64,000 nt of DNA from NCBI GenBank assembly GCA_029194535.1, contig JARFXR010000002.1, forward strand, positions 310,001 to 374,000, read 5' to 3'. The position numbers and the translations under genes were made by a program. The stretch comes from Nitrospira sp. Its GTDB lineage: Bacteria; Nitrospirota; Nitrospiria; Nitrospirales; Nitrospiraceae. This document shows positions 27,089 through 34,187 of the stretch, piece after piece. The notes beneath the pieces were generated by a model. The model was not told the DNA's origin. It saw only the letters and a list, made by a program, of their open reading frames with translations, and did not search any database. How positions within the stretch are numbered: position 1 is the first letter of the stretch; each line of letters begins with the position of its first letter.

Positions 27089-27279
27089 GGGGACCCGTCG
27101 CGCAGGGCGAATCGGAGCTTGTCCCCAGTCCCGCCCCTCTCATCAGGAATCGGGCACCTACGTCGTCACGCGGGACCGCTCCCCCGCTGCCCGCATCGAG
27201 GCGGACGTCCCGCTCGCGCGGTGAGTCTCGGTCGTCAGGAGCAGCGGTGCTACCGAAGGGGGCCTGCCGTTGCCGAGAG

Positions 27280-27750
27280 TCACAGACCGAGATCGGACAG
27301 ACCTGGATGGCCGTCCGGACGCCGCCCAAGAGTCCAATGATATTTTCGGTTCTTCTCGCTGATAGGCAGATCGTTGATGCTCGCGATCCGACGACGCATG
27401 AAACCGTGCTCGTCGAACTCCCAATTCTCATTGCCATAGGACCGATACCACTGGCCCGCATCGTCATGCCATTCATAGGCGAACCGGACCGCGATCCGGT
27501 CATCGCGGAACGCCCACAGCTCCTTGATGAGCCGGTAGTCCAGCTCCTTGTTCCACTTTCTCGTTAAGAACTCCACGATCGCCTCACGTCCGCTGAAGAA
27601 TTCCGCTCGATTGCGCCATACACTGTCCGGGGTATAGGCCAAGGAGACTCGGTGAGGGTCACGGGTATTCCAGGCATCTTCAGCCGCACGCACCTTCTGC
27701 GCGGCGGTTTGCTCATCGAAGGGCGGCAACGGCGGTCTGGGCGCGTCCAT
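27280..27750 (-). CDS. SnoaL/NTF2-like protein (DUF1348 family)
   Basis: 156 residues from an ATG at 27750 with CAGGAG upstream; the open frame beyond it is not needed. The fold is a small cone-shaped NTF2-like domain: [39 protein letters not shown], and the DUF1348-typical [24 protein letters not shown]. Function unknown; members are soluble homodimers. The gap of 191 bp to the spermidine-synthase-like gene shows no recognisable feature. Confidence 0.82.
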   Translation of the reverse strand: MDAPRPPLPPFDEQTAAQKVRAAEDAWNTRDPHRVSLAYTPDSVWRNRAEFFSGREAIVEFLTRKWNKELDYRLIKELWAFRDDRIAVRFAYEWHDDAGQWYRSYGNENWEFDEHGFMRRRIASINDLPISEKNRKYHWTLGRRPDGHPGLSDLGL

Positions 27751-28270
27751 GGCAATCGCTCCTGTCTGAGGTGATGTGACCGGTCGGAATTCGGCGCGAA
27801 TCCCGCCGATGCCTTCGCCCGGCCACACGCGTCGATTCTCGCGCGAGCCAAATTTCGTTGTCAACGTCGGAATCAGTCCTTCCAGGTCTCGTCGGATTTC
27901 TTTGCGATGAAGTACATCTAGCGCAGCGGATGCTGGTCTCGTTCAAGATGCTGGACTGCGCATCCGCAGACCCTGAGGAGACACCGTCGGCGCTCGATCC
28001 GGCATGTCGTGTCCCGGCCTCCCCGGCCGTGCGCTCGCCGACTCTTGTCCTATTTGCCAAACCGTTAACGGTTCTCTGGGACGTATCTCATAAACAGACA
28101 GGCCGCCCTCTGATTCGTGAAGGGGTTCACCACCCTACCTGCCTGGACAGCATGAAGGCTGGCGCAGGATTCTTGCGCGCGCCCGATCTCCCTTGTCAAC
28201 GCGGCGAGGCGTCGCAGGCTGTCCGTCAAGGGGTAGTGGGTCACTTTGCCATCCAGACGCACTGAAGTCT
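27751..28270. other. Gene-poor stretch
   Basis: No convincing gene. A minus-strand GTG-initiated frame of 65 codons (28065-28262) has no ribosome binding site or recognisable domain. A perfect 14-bp palindrome aaccgttaacggtt is at 28060-28073. This may be decayed coding sequence. Confidence 0.4.
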
Positions 28271-28376
28271 GTCATTCCCGCGGAAGCGGGAATCCAGTCA
28301 AGGCCTCCTCTTCAGCCGTTAACTCTTCAGCAGTTAGCCGTGGTCGAGGAGTGGATGCCCGCCTCCGCGAGCATGA
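28271..28376. repeat. Interspersed inverted repeat (GTCATTCCCGCG type)
   Basis: The left arm at 28271-28297 (starts gtcattcccgcgg) and right arm at 28351-28376 (ends gcgagcatgac) pair imperfectly over about 26 bp. The left arm also has an internal cccgcggaagcggg hairpin. REP-like elements with such ends are widespread in bacterial genomes. Confidence 0.65.
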
Positions 28377-28403
28377 CGCAAGAGGAAACTGACCCATTAC
28401 CCG

Positions 28404-29846
28404 TCAAGGGACGGGGCTCGAAACAGTTGTTGCGTGAGCCTGCAGGTCTTGCAAAAGCCTTTGGAACTCCTTGTCGTTCCTGAGAAGGCGGGTCGCTGCG
28501 AGAAGCAGTCGCTCAATCTGCTCATCGGTGAGAGAAAGGTTGGTCGGGATGTTCATGAGATAGTCATGCTCTTCCGGGTTCTCCACTTCCGTCAGACTGG
28601 CATTGATGAAATAGATGTCGGCATCGGGGGCAAAGGCGCTATCTCCGCGAGGCTGCCGGCGAAGCTCCGTTTTCCAGTTCTCGACAGCTTGCCTCATGAG
28701 CTGGAATGTATCCGTGGAATATCGATTGATCGGAATATCGATGAAGGCGCGACTGACGCGTGAGAGGCCCGGGATTTCGCTCAATTGGTATTGGTTGACG
28801 TCCGGTGCGGTCTCGGCGCTGACCATGAGATACACCAGTTTTCTGATATTGTTGACCCCGAGCAACTTGAAATAGGACTCAAGATCTCCCACGAGCGCAG
28901 CCGTCTCCAAGACGCTGCGCATGCCGATATTGTCGGACAGCCCCCCGTCTAACAGATGGACATAGGGACGTTTCTTGGCGTCGAGGTACGACCGGAGTTC
29001 GTTCGCCCGTTGCCGCCCCCAGGAGGTTGCACGCTCCTTTACAAATCTGGGAGGCACTTGAAAGCCGCATTGCCCTGCGTAGTTCTTCAGCGAAATCGGG
29101 CTCAGGATGAGAGGCAATGCGCTGGACGAGGCGGTGGCAACGGACAGGGGAAGCTGATTGAGATCGGAACAAATCAGGTCGAATTGCCGCTGGTTGAACT
29201 CGAAACGCGAAAGCGTCGCCATGTCCGACGCGTGAACGAAGACAATCGGTCGTCGATGCTGTTCGACGAGATCCCCGAAGGTGTGCCCGTCAAACAGCGC
29301 TTCGTCGAGCAGTTCCGAAAAGACATGAGCCCGGCCGAAATAGGGAGACCACATCCGGAACCAGTTAGAGGGGGACCAGAAGACACGCGATTCAAGTTCG
29401 CTCTCCCAATCCTTTCTGAGGAACCGGTACTCAAAATCGTGAAAGATCCGGTCGCCGTACAGCGCGAAGTAGGCCGCCGTGAAGCTGCCGCCGGACAGGG
29501 CATTGATGATATTCAGCTCGTCGACCAGGCGTTCGTTTCGTCCTTCCCACCTGATCTGGGTTCGCGCCAGTTCCCGCAACACGCCGTAGGATAGAGCAGA
29601 CGCCCGCGCGCCGCCGCCGGAGAAGGAGGCAATGATAAACAGACCGTCGGAATTGCCGGTCGGAGGGGGAGGGAAGTTCGTCGATCGATATCCATAGTTC
29701 ACATCCCATTGTTTGAGCGGAGCGTTCACGGTCGGCCGGACATATTCGCAACCTGATACTAGACTCAACAAAATAAAGACGAGCCACGCACCGCCGAAAG
29801 AACAAATTGCGTCTTTCGACACCTTCCCGGGACCGCCTCCGCTCAT
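28404..29846 (-). CDS. Patatin-like phospholipase, predicted lipoprotein
   Basis: 480 residues. A lipoprotein signal ends LLSLVSGC. The patatin domain has the oxyanion loop FSGGGARASALSYGVL, the nucleophile in NALSGGSFTAAYF and the catalytic Asp in LLDGGLSDNIGMR, so the Ser-Asp dyad is complete. It would be anchored to the envelope and hydrolyse phospholipid or other acyl esters. The C-terminal 100 residues end in a helical region of unknown role. Its ATG overlaps the stop of the VOC gene (29843-29846), so the two are co-translated. Confidence 0.87.
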   Translation of the reverse strand: MSGGGPGKVSKDAICSFGGAWLVFILLSLVSGCEYVRPTVNAPLKQWDVNYGYRSTNFPPPPTGNSDGLFIIASFSGGGARASALSYGVLRELARTQIRWEGRNERLVDELNIINALSGGSFTAAYFALYGDRIFHDFEYRFLRKDWESELESRVFWSPSNWFRMWSPYFGRAHVFSELLDEALFDGHTFGDLVEQHRRPIVFVHASDMATLSRFEFNQRQFDLICSDLNQLPLSVATASSSALPLILSPISLKNYAGQCGFQVPPRFVKERATSWGRQRANELRSYLDAKKRPYVHLLDGGLSDNIGMRSVLETAALVGDLESYFKLLGVNNIRKLVYLMVSAETAPDVNQYQLSEIPGLSRVSRAFIDIPINRYSTDTFQLMRQAVENWKTELRRQPRGDSAFAPDADIYFINASLTEVENPEEHDYLMNIPTNLSLTDEQIERLLLAATRLLRNDKEFQRLLQDLQAHATTVSSPVP

Positions 29847-30211
29847 TCGGCCTTCCTCCGATGAATTGTCACGGAATTTCCATCAGGATCTGAAACGACC
29901 GCCATATGGCACACCGGCGTCTCCTTCGGCTCAAGGCGGAACGGACAGCCGCTTGATCTGAGGCGCGCGATCGCCGTGTCGAAGTCTTCCACTTTAAGTC
30001 CAACCGAACCGCCGTCGGCTGACGGCGTCCAATCGGGCGCGCTGTTGACGAGGGCAAGCGTGCCCGACCCGATATCGTATTCCACGAATCCCTGATGATT
30101 CGTCCCGAAGAACCGTGTTTCCTTCAGACCCAAAACCCCTACATAGAAGCGACGAGCGCGCTGTAGGGCCGTCACCGGATAACAGGTGAACGCGATCTCG
30201 GCCACCTTCAT
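29843..30211 (-). CDS. VOC-family (glyoxalase/dioxygenase fold) protein
   Basis: 122 residues from an ATG at 30211 with GAGAGGAG upstream. The beta-alpha-beta-beta-beta repeat is visible: ARRFYVGVLGLKETRFF, VEYDIGSGTLALV, VEDFDTAIARLRSSGCPF and the C-terminal SDPDGNSVTIH. Metal ligands and substrate are not clear. It lies first in a two-gene unit with the patatin lipoprotein. Confidence 0.85.
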   Translation of the reverse strand: MKVAEIAFTCYPVTALQRARRFYVGVLGLKETRFFGTNHQGFVEYDIGSGTLALVNSAPDWTPSADGGSVGLKVEDFDTAIARLRSSGCPFRLEPKETPVCHMAVVSDPDGNSVTIHRRKAE

Positions 30212-30374
30212 GTGACGCTCCTCTCTCATAGCTCGGACGGCTTGATCAGGCCGACCTGCCAGCGCGCCGTTTCGGTGCTCTGAGCCGGCGGATTCTTGCG
30301 CGTGTCCAGCGCCATGTCAACGCCCATTGATCGGAGATTTCCAATTCACGATTAATACCGCAGGTGGTGTGGCG
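30212..30374. other. Gap with a 33-codon minus-strand frame
   Basis: A short minus-strand frame (30226-30327, ATG to TGA) ends just before the VOC ribosome binding site and would read MGVDMALDTRKNPP and so on. It has a weak ribosome binding site and no recognised family; it may be a leader peptide or a remnant. Nothing else is seen before the repeat at 30375. Confidence 0.3.
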
Positions 30375-30468
30375 AACGGGGCAACGTGCTCACCCGCCCA
30401 ACCCGCCGCGCCGAGACGCGGCTATTCTCCACGCGCGCGGAACGGAAGGGACCCACTGGGGATGGCTA
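30375..30468. repeat. Dispersed GC-rich repeat, copy C
   Basis: Shares cgcgccgagacgcggct (30407-30423) exactly with 31673-31689, flanked in both copies by ctcaccc-cccaac/cag on the left and cgcgcg-gggaccc on the right. Intergenic, upstream of the RnfD-like gene. Confidence 0.6.
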
Positions 30469-30598
30469 GAGTGAGTACGGTGGGGCTGTGCGTCACGACA
30501 GGACCCGCGAAATGATTTCACAAGTTCACTTTTGCCCATGAAAGGATTGTGCAGCTCGCGCCATACCATAGATAGGCCAACCATTCGCAAGGTGCCGG

Positions 30599-31486
30599 AT
30601 GAGCTTCCACGATACCCTGTCCAGGTTCTCGTCGCTCGATCCCCGCTTCTATCAAATCATCAGTCTTGGAACGCTGCTGTCGTACGGTCTGCTGTGGCTA
30701 CACTTCGACGTCTCGATCGCCCAGGTGGCCATGACGGTCGGAGCAGCCCTGCTGACGCAATATACCGGGATGCGCTGGCACAAGCTTCCATCCTTCGACC
30801 CTCTGAGCGCGATCATTTCCGCCCTGGGGCTGTGCATCTTTCTCCGCACCACCGATCTGTCTATCGTCGCGCTGACCTCCTTCCTCGCCGTTGCCAGCAA
30901 ATTTGTCATCCGCTGGAAGAATAAGCACATCTTCAACCCGACCAATTTTGCGCTGATCATTGTGGTCGCGACGGGTCTCGGCTGGATCTCGCCCGGTCAA
31001 TGGGGACAAGTGGCATGGTTCGGATTTCTGATCGCCTGTCTGGGCAGCCTTGTGGTCACACGCGCCGCCCGCGCCGACGTCACGCTCTCGTTTCTTGGTT
31101 TCTATGTCGGGCTGCTTGTGGCTCGCGCGGTCTGGCTCGGGGACCCGCTCACGATTCCCCTGCATCAAATCGAAAGCGGCACGTTGCTCATCTTTTCCTT
31201 TTTCATGATCACGGACCCGAAGACGACGCCGGACTCCCGCGCGGGCCGTGTCTTCTTCGCTTGCCTCGTGGCTGGTTCCGCACTCTTCGTTCAGTTTGTT
31301 TTGTTCCGTCCCCACGGCCCGCTATGGGGCCTGATCGTCTGTTCGCCGCTCGTCCCGTTGATCGACCATCTACTTCCCGGTTCTCGCTACGCTTGGTCCA
31401 AGCCTACAACCGGAGAATTCTCGTTAAGCATCTCCACCTCTGCGCTCGTTCCCTTGTCCACATCACAACAAAGGAGGATCTCATGA
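30599..31486 (+). CDS. RnfD/NqrB-like membrane protein
   Basis: 295 residues, about 9 hydrophobic helices. The segments KHIFNPTNFAL, FFMITDPKTTPDSRAGRV and the overall helix pattern resemble the RnfD/NqrB family of flavin-carrying ion-pump subunits. The Thr usually flavinylated (SGAT-type motif) is not clearly present; TDPKTTPDS lies in the corresponding region. No other Rnf/Nqr gene is nearby, so a full ion-pumping complex is not encoded here. The last codons overlap the ribosome binding site and start of the next gene. Confidence 0.7.
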   Translation: MSFHDTLSRFSSLDPRFYQIISLGTLLSYGLLWLHFDVSIAQVAMTVGAALLTQYTGMRWHKLPSFDPLSAIISALGLCIFLRTTDLSIVALTSFLAVASKFVIRWKNKHIFNPTNFALIIVVATGLGWISPGQWGQVAWFGFLIACLGSLVVTRAARADVTLSFLGFYVGLLVARAVWLGDPLTIPLHQIESGTLLIFSFFMITDPKTTPDSRAGRVFFACLVAGSALFVQFVLFRPHGPLWGLIVCSPLVPLIDHLLPGSRYAWSKPTTGEFSLSISTSALVPLSTSQQRRIS

Positions 31487-33105
31487 GGAGTCATAACACC
31501 GAGACAGATGGCTTTGGGCAGAGGGATGGGCGTGGTGCTGTTCTGGAAGTCCTGCCGCCGCAGCGAGCACTTCGTCCCTTCATCTTCTTTAAAGATCCCG
31601 GAGTTTGTGACTCTGCATCCGTGCGCGGATGGCGGCGAGCGGGCGCCATTCTCACCCACCCAGGCCCTGACGCGCGCCGAGACGCGGCTCTTACCCATGC
31701 GCGCGCAGCGGGGGACCCCACACCGGGCGGGGGGGCGAGCACAGTTGGGCTGTTCGCCGATAGGATCCGCCTCCTCTTCATTTCGTTAATCATGGTTGGT
31801 CTGGTAGTCGCATGGAGCACCACCGCCTCCGCCTTTTGCGGCTTCTACGTCGGCAAGGCCGACACCAAACTCTTCAACAAGGCCTCCGAAGTGGCGATCG
31901 CCCGCCATACCGACAAGACCGTACTCACGATGGCGAATGACTTCACCGGCGACGTGAAGGAGTTTGCACTGGTCGTCCCCGTGCCGGTCGTGCTGCAGAA
32001 GGACCAGATCCACGTCGGCAACCCGGCCGTCCTGAAACACCTGGCCGACTATTCGGCACCGAGGCTCGTCGAATACTTCGACGAGAACCCCTGCGTGAGA
32101 TATGAGTCCTCGGATCGCAGGATGGACGCCATGAAAAGTCAGGCACCGGCCGCGGCGCCGAGTCGGGAGCGCGAGCGGACGCTGGGCGTGACGGTCGAGG
32201 CCCGGTACGTGGTCGGCGAGTACGACATCCTGATTCTCTCGGCCAAGGAAAGCGCGGGCCTCGAGACCTGGCTCACGGAGAACGGCTATCGCATTCCACA
32301 GGGCGCGTCGGCGGTTCTGCACAGTTATCTGAAACAGAACCTGAAATTCTTCGTCGCCAAAGTCAACCTGGGCGAGCAGGCCAAGCTGGGCTTGACCCAT
32401 CTGCGTCCGTTGCAGATCGCGTTCGAGTCTGCGAAGTTCATGCTGCCGATCCGACTCGGAACAGTGAACGCGGACGGTTCTCAGGAGCTGTTCGCCTACT
32501 TCCTGACGAAACAGGGTCGCGTGGAAACCACGAACTACCGGACGGTGCGGTTGCCCGCCTCACAGGAAGTTCCGCTGTACGTCAAAGACAGGTTCGGCGA
32601 CTTCTATCACGATCTCTTCAATCAACAAGTACGGCGCGAGAACGAGCGCGGGGTCTTCCTGGAATATGCCTGGGACATGACCTGGTGCGACCCCTGTGCC
32701 GCCGATCCCCTGTCGGCTGAAGAACTGCGAAACCTCGGCGTGTTCTGGCAGGACATTTCAGGGCGCTCGCCCAAGGGCATCCCCCAAGCTCAGAACGTCT
32801 TCCTGACACGATTGCACGTCCGCTACGACGCGGCCCACTTTCCTGAAGACTTGCTCTTTCAGGAAACGTCTGACCGGTCGAACTTCCAAGCCCGATACAT
32901 TCTCAGGCATCCCTGGACCGGCACGGACGACTGTCAGGCCGCGGCCGCCTACCGCCAGCACCTGCGTGAGCGGTATGAGCGACAGGCCGAGACTCTGGCG
33001 ACACTGACCGGCTGGAACATCGGCGACATCCGCAAGGCCATGAACATCGCCGCCATTGCCGTGCCGGAGGAAAAAGCCTGGTACCGGCGTTTGTGGAACG
33101 ACTGA
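31483..33105 (+). CDS. DUF2330 exported protein, start region interrupted by a repeat
   Basis: From the ATG at 31483 the protein has 540 residues. The ATG has AAGGAGG at 31471-31477, the best ribosome binding site nearby. The first 95 residues are low complexity and cover repeat copy B. A signal-peptide-like stretch (LLFISLIMVGLVVAWSTTASA) then precedes the DUF2330 domain (FCGFYVGKADTKLFNKASEVAIARH, then TMANDFTGDVKEFALVVPVP), which runs to the end. An ATG at 31792 would remove the basic part of the signal, and no ATG, GTG or TTG occurs in frame in between. The function of DUF2330 is unknown; the domain is usually extracytoplasmic. Confidence 0.75.
   Translation: MRSHNTETDGFGQRDGRGAVLEVLPPQRALRPFIFFKDPGVCDSASVRGWRRAGAILTHPGPDARRDAALTHARAAGDPTPGGGASTVGLFADRIRLLFISLIMVGLVVAWSTTASAFCGFYVGKADTKLFNKASEVAIARHTDKTVLTMANDFTGDVKEFALVVPVPVVLQKDQIHVGNPAVLKHLADYSAPRLVEYFDENPCVRYESSDRRMDAMKSQAPAAAPSRERERTLGVTVEARYVVGEYDILILSAKESAGLETWLTENGYRIPQGASAVLHSYLKQNLKFFVAKVNLGEQAKLGLTHLRPLQIAFESAKFMLPIRLGTVNADGSQELFAYFLTKQGRVETTNYRTVRLPASQEVPLYVKDRFGDFYHDLFNQQVRRENERGVFLEYAWDMTWCDPCAADPLSAEELRNLGVFWQDISGRSPKGIPQAQNVFLTRLHVRYDAAHFPEDLLFQETSDRSNFQARYILRHPWTGTDDCQAAAAYRQHLRERYERQAETLATLTGWNIGDIRKAMNIAAIAVPEEKAWYRRLWND
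31620..31735. repeat. Dispersed GC-rich repeat, copy B
   Basis: This copy links the family: it shares 28 of 30 bases with copy A (31704-31733 against 4798-4827), 17 exact bases with copy C (31673-31689), and tctcacccacccag with copy D in the reverse orientation. It sits inside the 5' part of the DUF2330 reading frame. Confidence 0.6.
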
Positions 33106-33117
33106 TCGCCGGCCGGT

Positions 33118-33139
33118 CCGGAGGCCGCCCGGCCTCCGG
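33118..33139. terminator. Possible hairpin after the DUF2330 gene
   Basis: Stem ccggaggc (33118-33125) pairs with gcctccgg (33132-33139) 13 bp after the DUF2330 stop. There is no T-run, so an intrinsic terminator is uncertain. Confidence 0.35.
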
Positions 33140-33197
33140 GCGGGTCTGCGCCGGTACGTCGCTTTCCCAGAAAGCCTTCCAGCCACCGAAACGCTCA

Positions 33198-33206
33198 TGC
33201 TATAGT
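33198..33206 (+). promoter_or_regulatory. Extended -10 box TGCTATAGT before the universal stress gene
   Basis: TGC-TATAGT is an extended -10 element; a poor -35 (ttccag) lies 18 bp upstream. It would start transcription near 33213, about 90 bp before the universal stress gene. The same box occurs before the J-domain and CPBP genes. Confidence 0.45.
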
Positions 33207-33251
33207 CGGACTCGCCGAGGATTGCAGAACGCCTTTCACCTGCGAGCAGTG

Positions 33252-33302
33252 ATGCAGAATCTGACCGCGCAACTCGAGCGATTGAAGGAGCGTCGGCGTT
33301 GA
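33252..33302 (+). CDS. 16-codon upstream frame overlapping the universal stress gene start
   Basis: ATG at 33252 opens MQNLTAQLERLKERRR and ends at TGA 33300-33302, whose last base is the first base of the next ATG (TGATG). The frame also contains the GGAG that serves the downstream start. Real translation is unproven; it may couple translation of the stress protein. Confidence 0.3.
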   Translation: MQNLTAQLERLKERRR

Positions 33303-34141
33303 TGTCGGAGGAACCACGCCGCCCGGCCTTCTCGCTTCGGCAAGTCTTCCATCCCACGGATCGCGCCGCCAGGGAGCAGGAGGCGTTTGCCCACGCGTTG
33401 AAGCTGACCTGCCTGGCGCAGGCTGACCTGACGATCATGCACGTGGGCCCCGAGGACTTCGACGACTTTCCCCGTGTCCGGCCGATGCTTCAAAAATGGG
33501 GCCTGCTGCCGGAAGGAAGCACCAAAGAGGACGTCACTAAGCTGGGTGTCCATATCAGCAAATTCCGAGCCGTGGCCGACCATGCGGCGGCGGCGATCCT
33601 CAGACAACTGACCCTGCAGCCCGCCGATCTCCTGGTGATGTCGACCCACCAGCGGGAAGGGTTGGCCCGTCTAACCCACGAGGCCGTGGCCGAACCGGTC
33701 GCGCGCGGGGCCCACGTCAAGACTCTGTTCGTTCCAGCCGGAGTCGCGGGATTCGTCTCGGCCCAGACCGGCATCACCAAGCTCGAGCGAATTCTCATTC
33801 CCGTCACCCGCCATCCAGACCCTCAACCGGCGATCGACGCCGCGACGGATCTGGCCGGTGCGCTCGGTGCGGAAAAGGTCCTGTTCGAACTCGTCTACTT
33901 GGGCGACGAAGCGACCTTTCCAAAGATCAACAAACCGACTCAGCCGGGATGGAGATGGGAACGGCTGATCGCCAAGGGCAATGCCGTGGATTGGATCGTG
34001 GCCGCCGGACAGGATTTCGACGTCGACTTGATCGTGATGACGACGGCCGGACACCAGAGTGTGATCGATATGCTCCGAGGCAGCACCACCGAGCGAGTCT
34101 TACGAGCAGTCCGTTCCCCCCTTCTCGCCATTCCCGAGTGA
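33302..34141 (+). CDS. Tandem universal stress protein (UspA family)
   Basis: 279 residues comprising two Usp-like domains. The first (FHPTDRAAREQEAFAHALKLTCLAQADLTIMHVG, LLVMSTHQREGLARL) and the second (ERILIPVTRHPDPQPAIDAATDLAGAL, LIVMTTAGHQSVIDMLRGSTTERVLRAVRSPLLAIP) each follow the strand-helix order of UspA. The ATP-binding GxxG-x9-GS(T/V) motif is better kept in the second domain. It is cytoplasmic. The start follows GGAG; a TTG at 33299 is an alternative start. Confidence 0.85.
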   Translation: MSEEPRRPAFSLRQVFHPTDRAAREQEAFAHALKLTCLAQADLTIMHVGPEDFDDFPRVRPMLQKWGLLPEGSTKEDVTKLGVHISKFRAVADHAAAAILRQLTLQPADLLVMSTHQREGLARLTHEAVAEPVARGAHVKTLFVPAGVAGFVSAQTGITKLERILIPVTRHPDPQPAIDAATDLAGALGAEKVLFELVYLGDEATFPKINKPTQPGWRWERLIAKGNAVDWIVAAGQDFDVDLIVMTTAGHQSVIDMLRGSTTERVLRAVRSPLLAIPE

Positions 34142-34187
34142 AGGCCTTCGCGGATGTGACCGCGCGGGCCCCGCGTTCTGTCCTCAA

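Noticed and set aside
28065-28262. 65-codon minus-strand frame
   Set aside because: No ribosome binding site, no recognised family, and it lies in a block with repeats.
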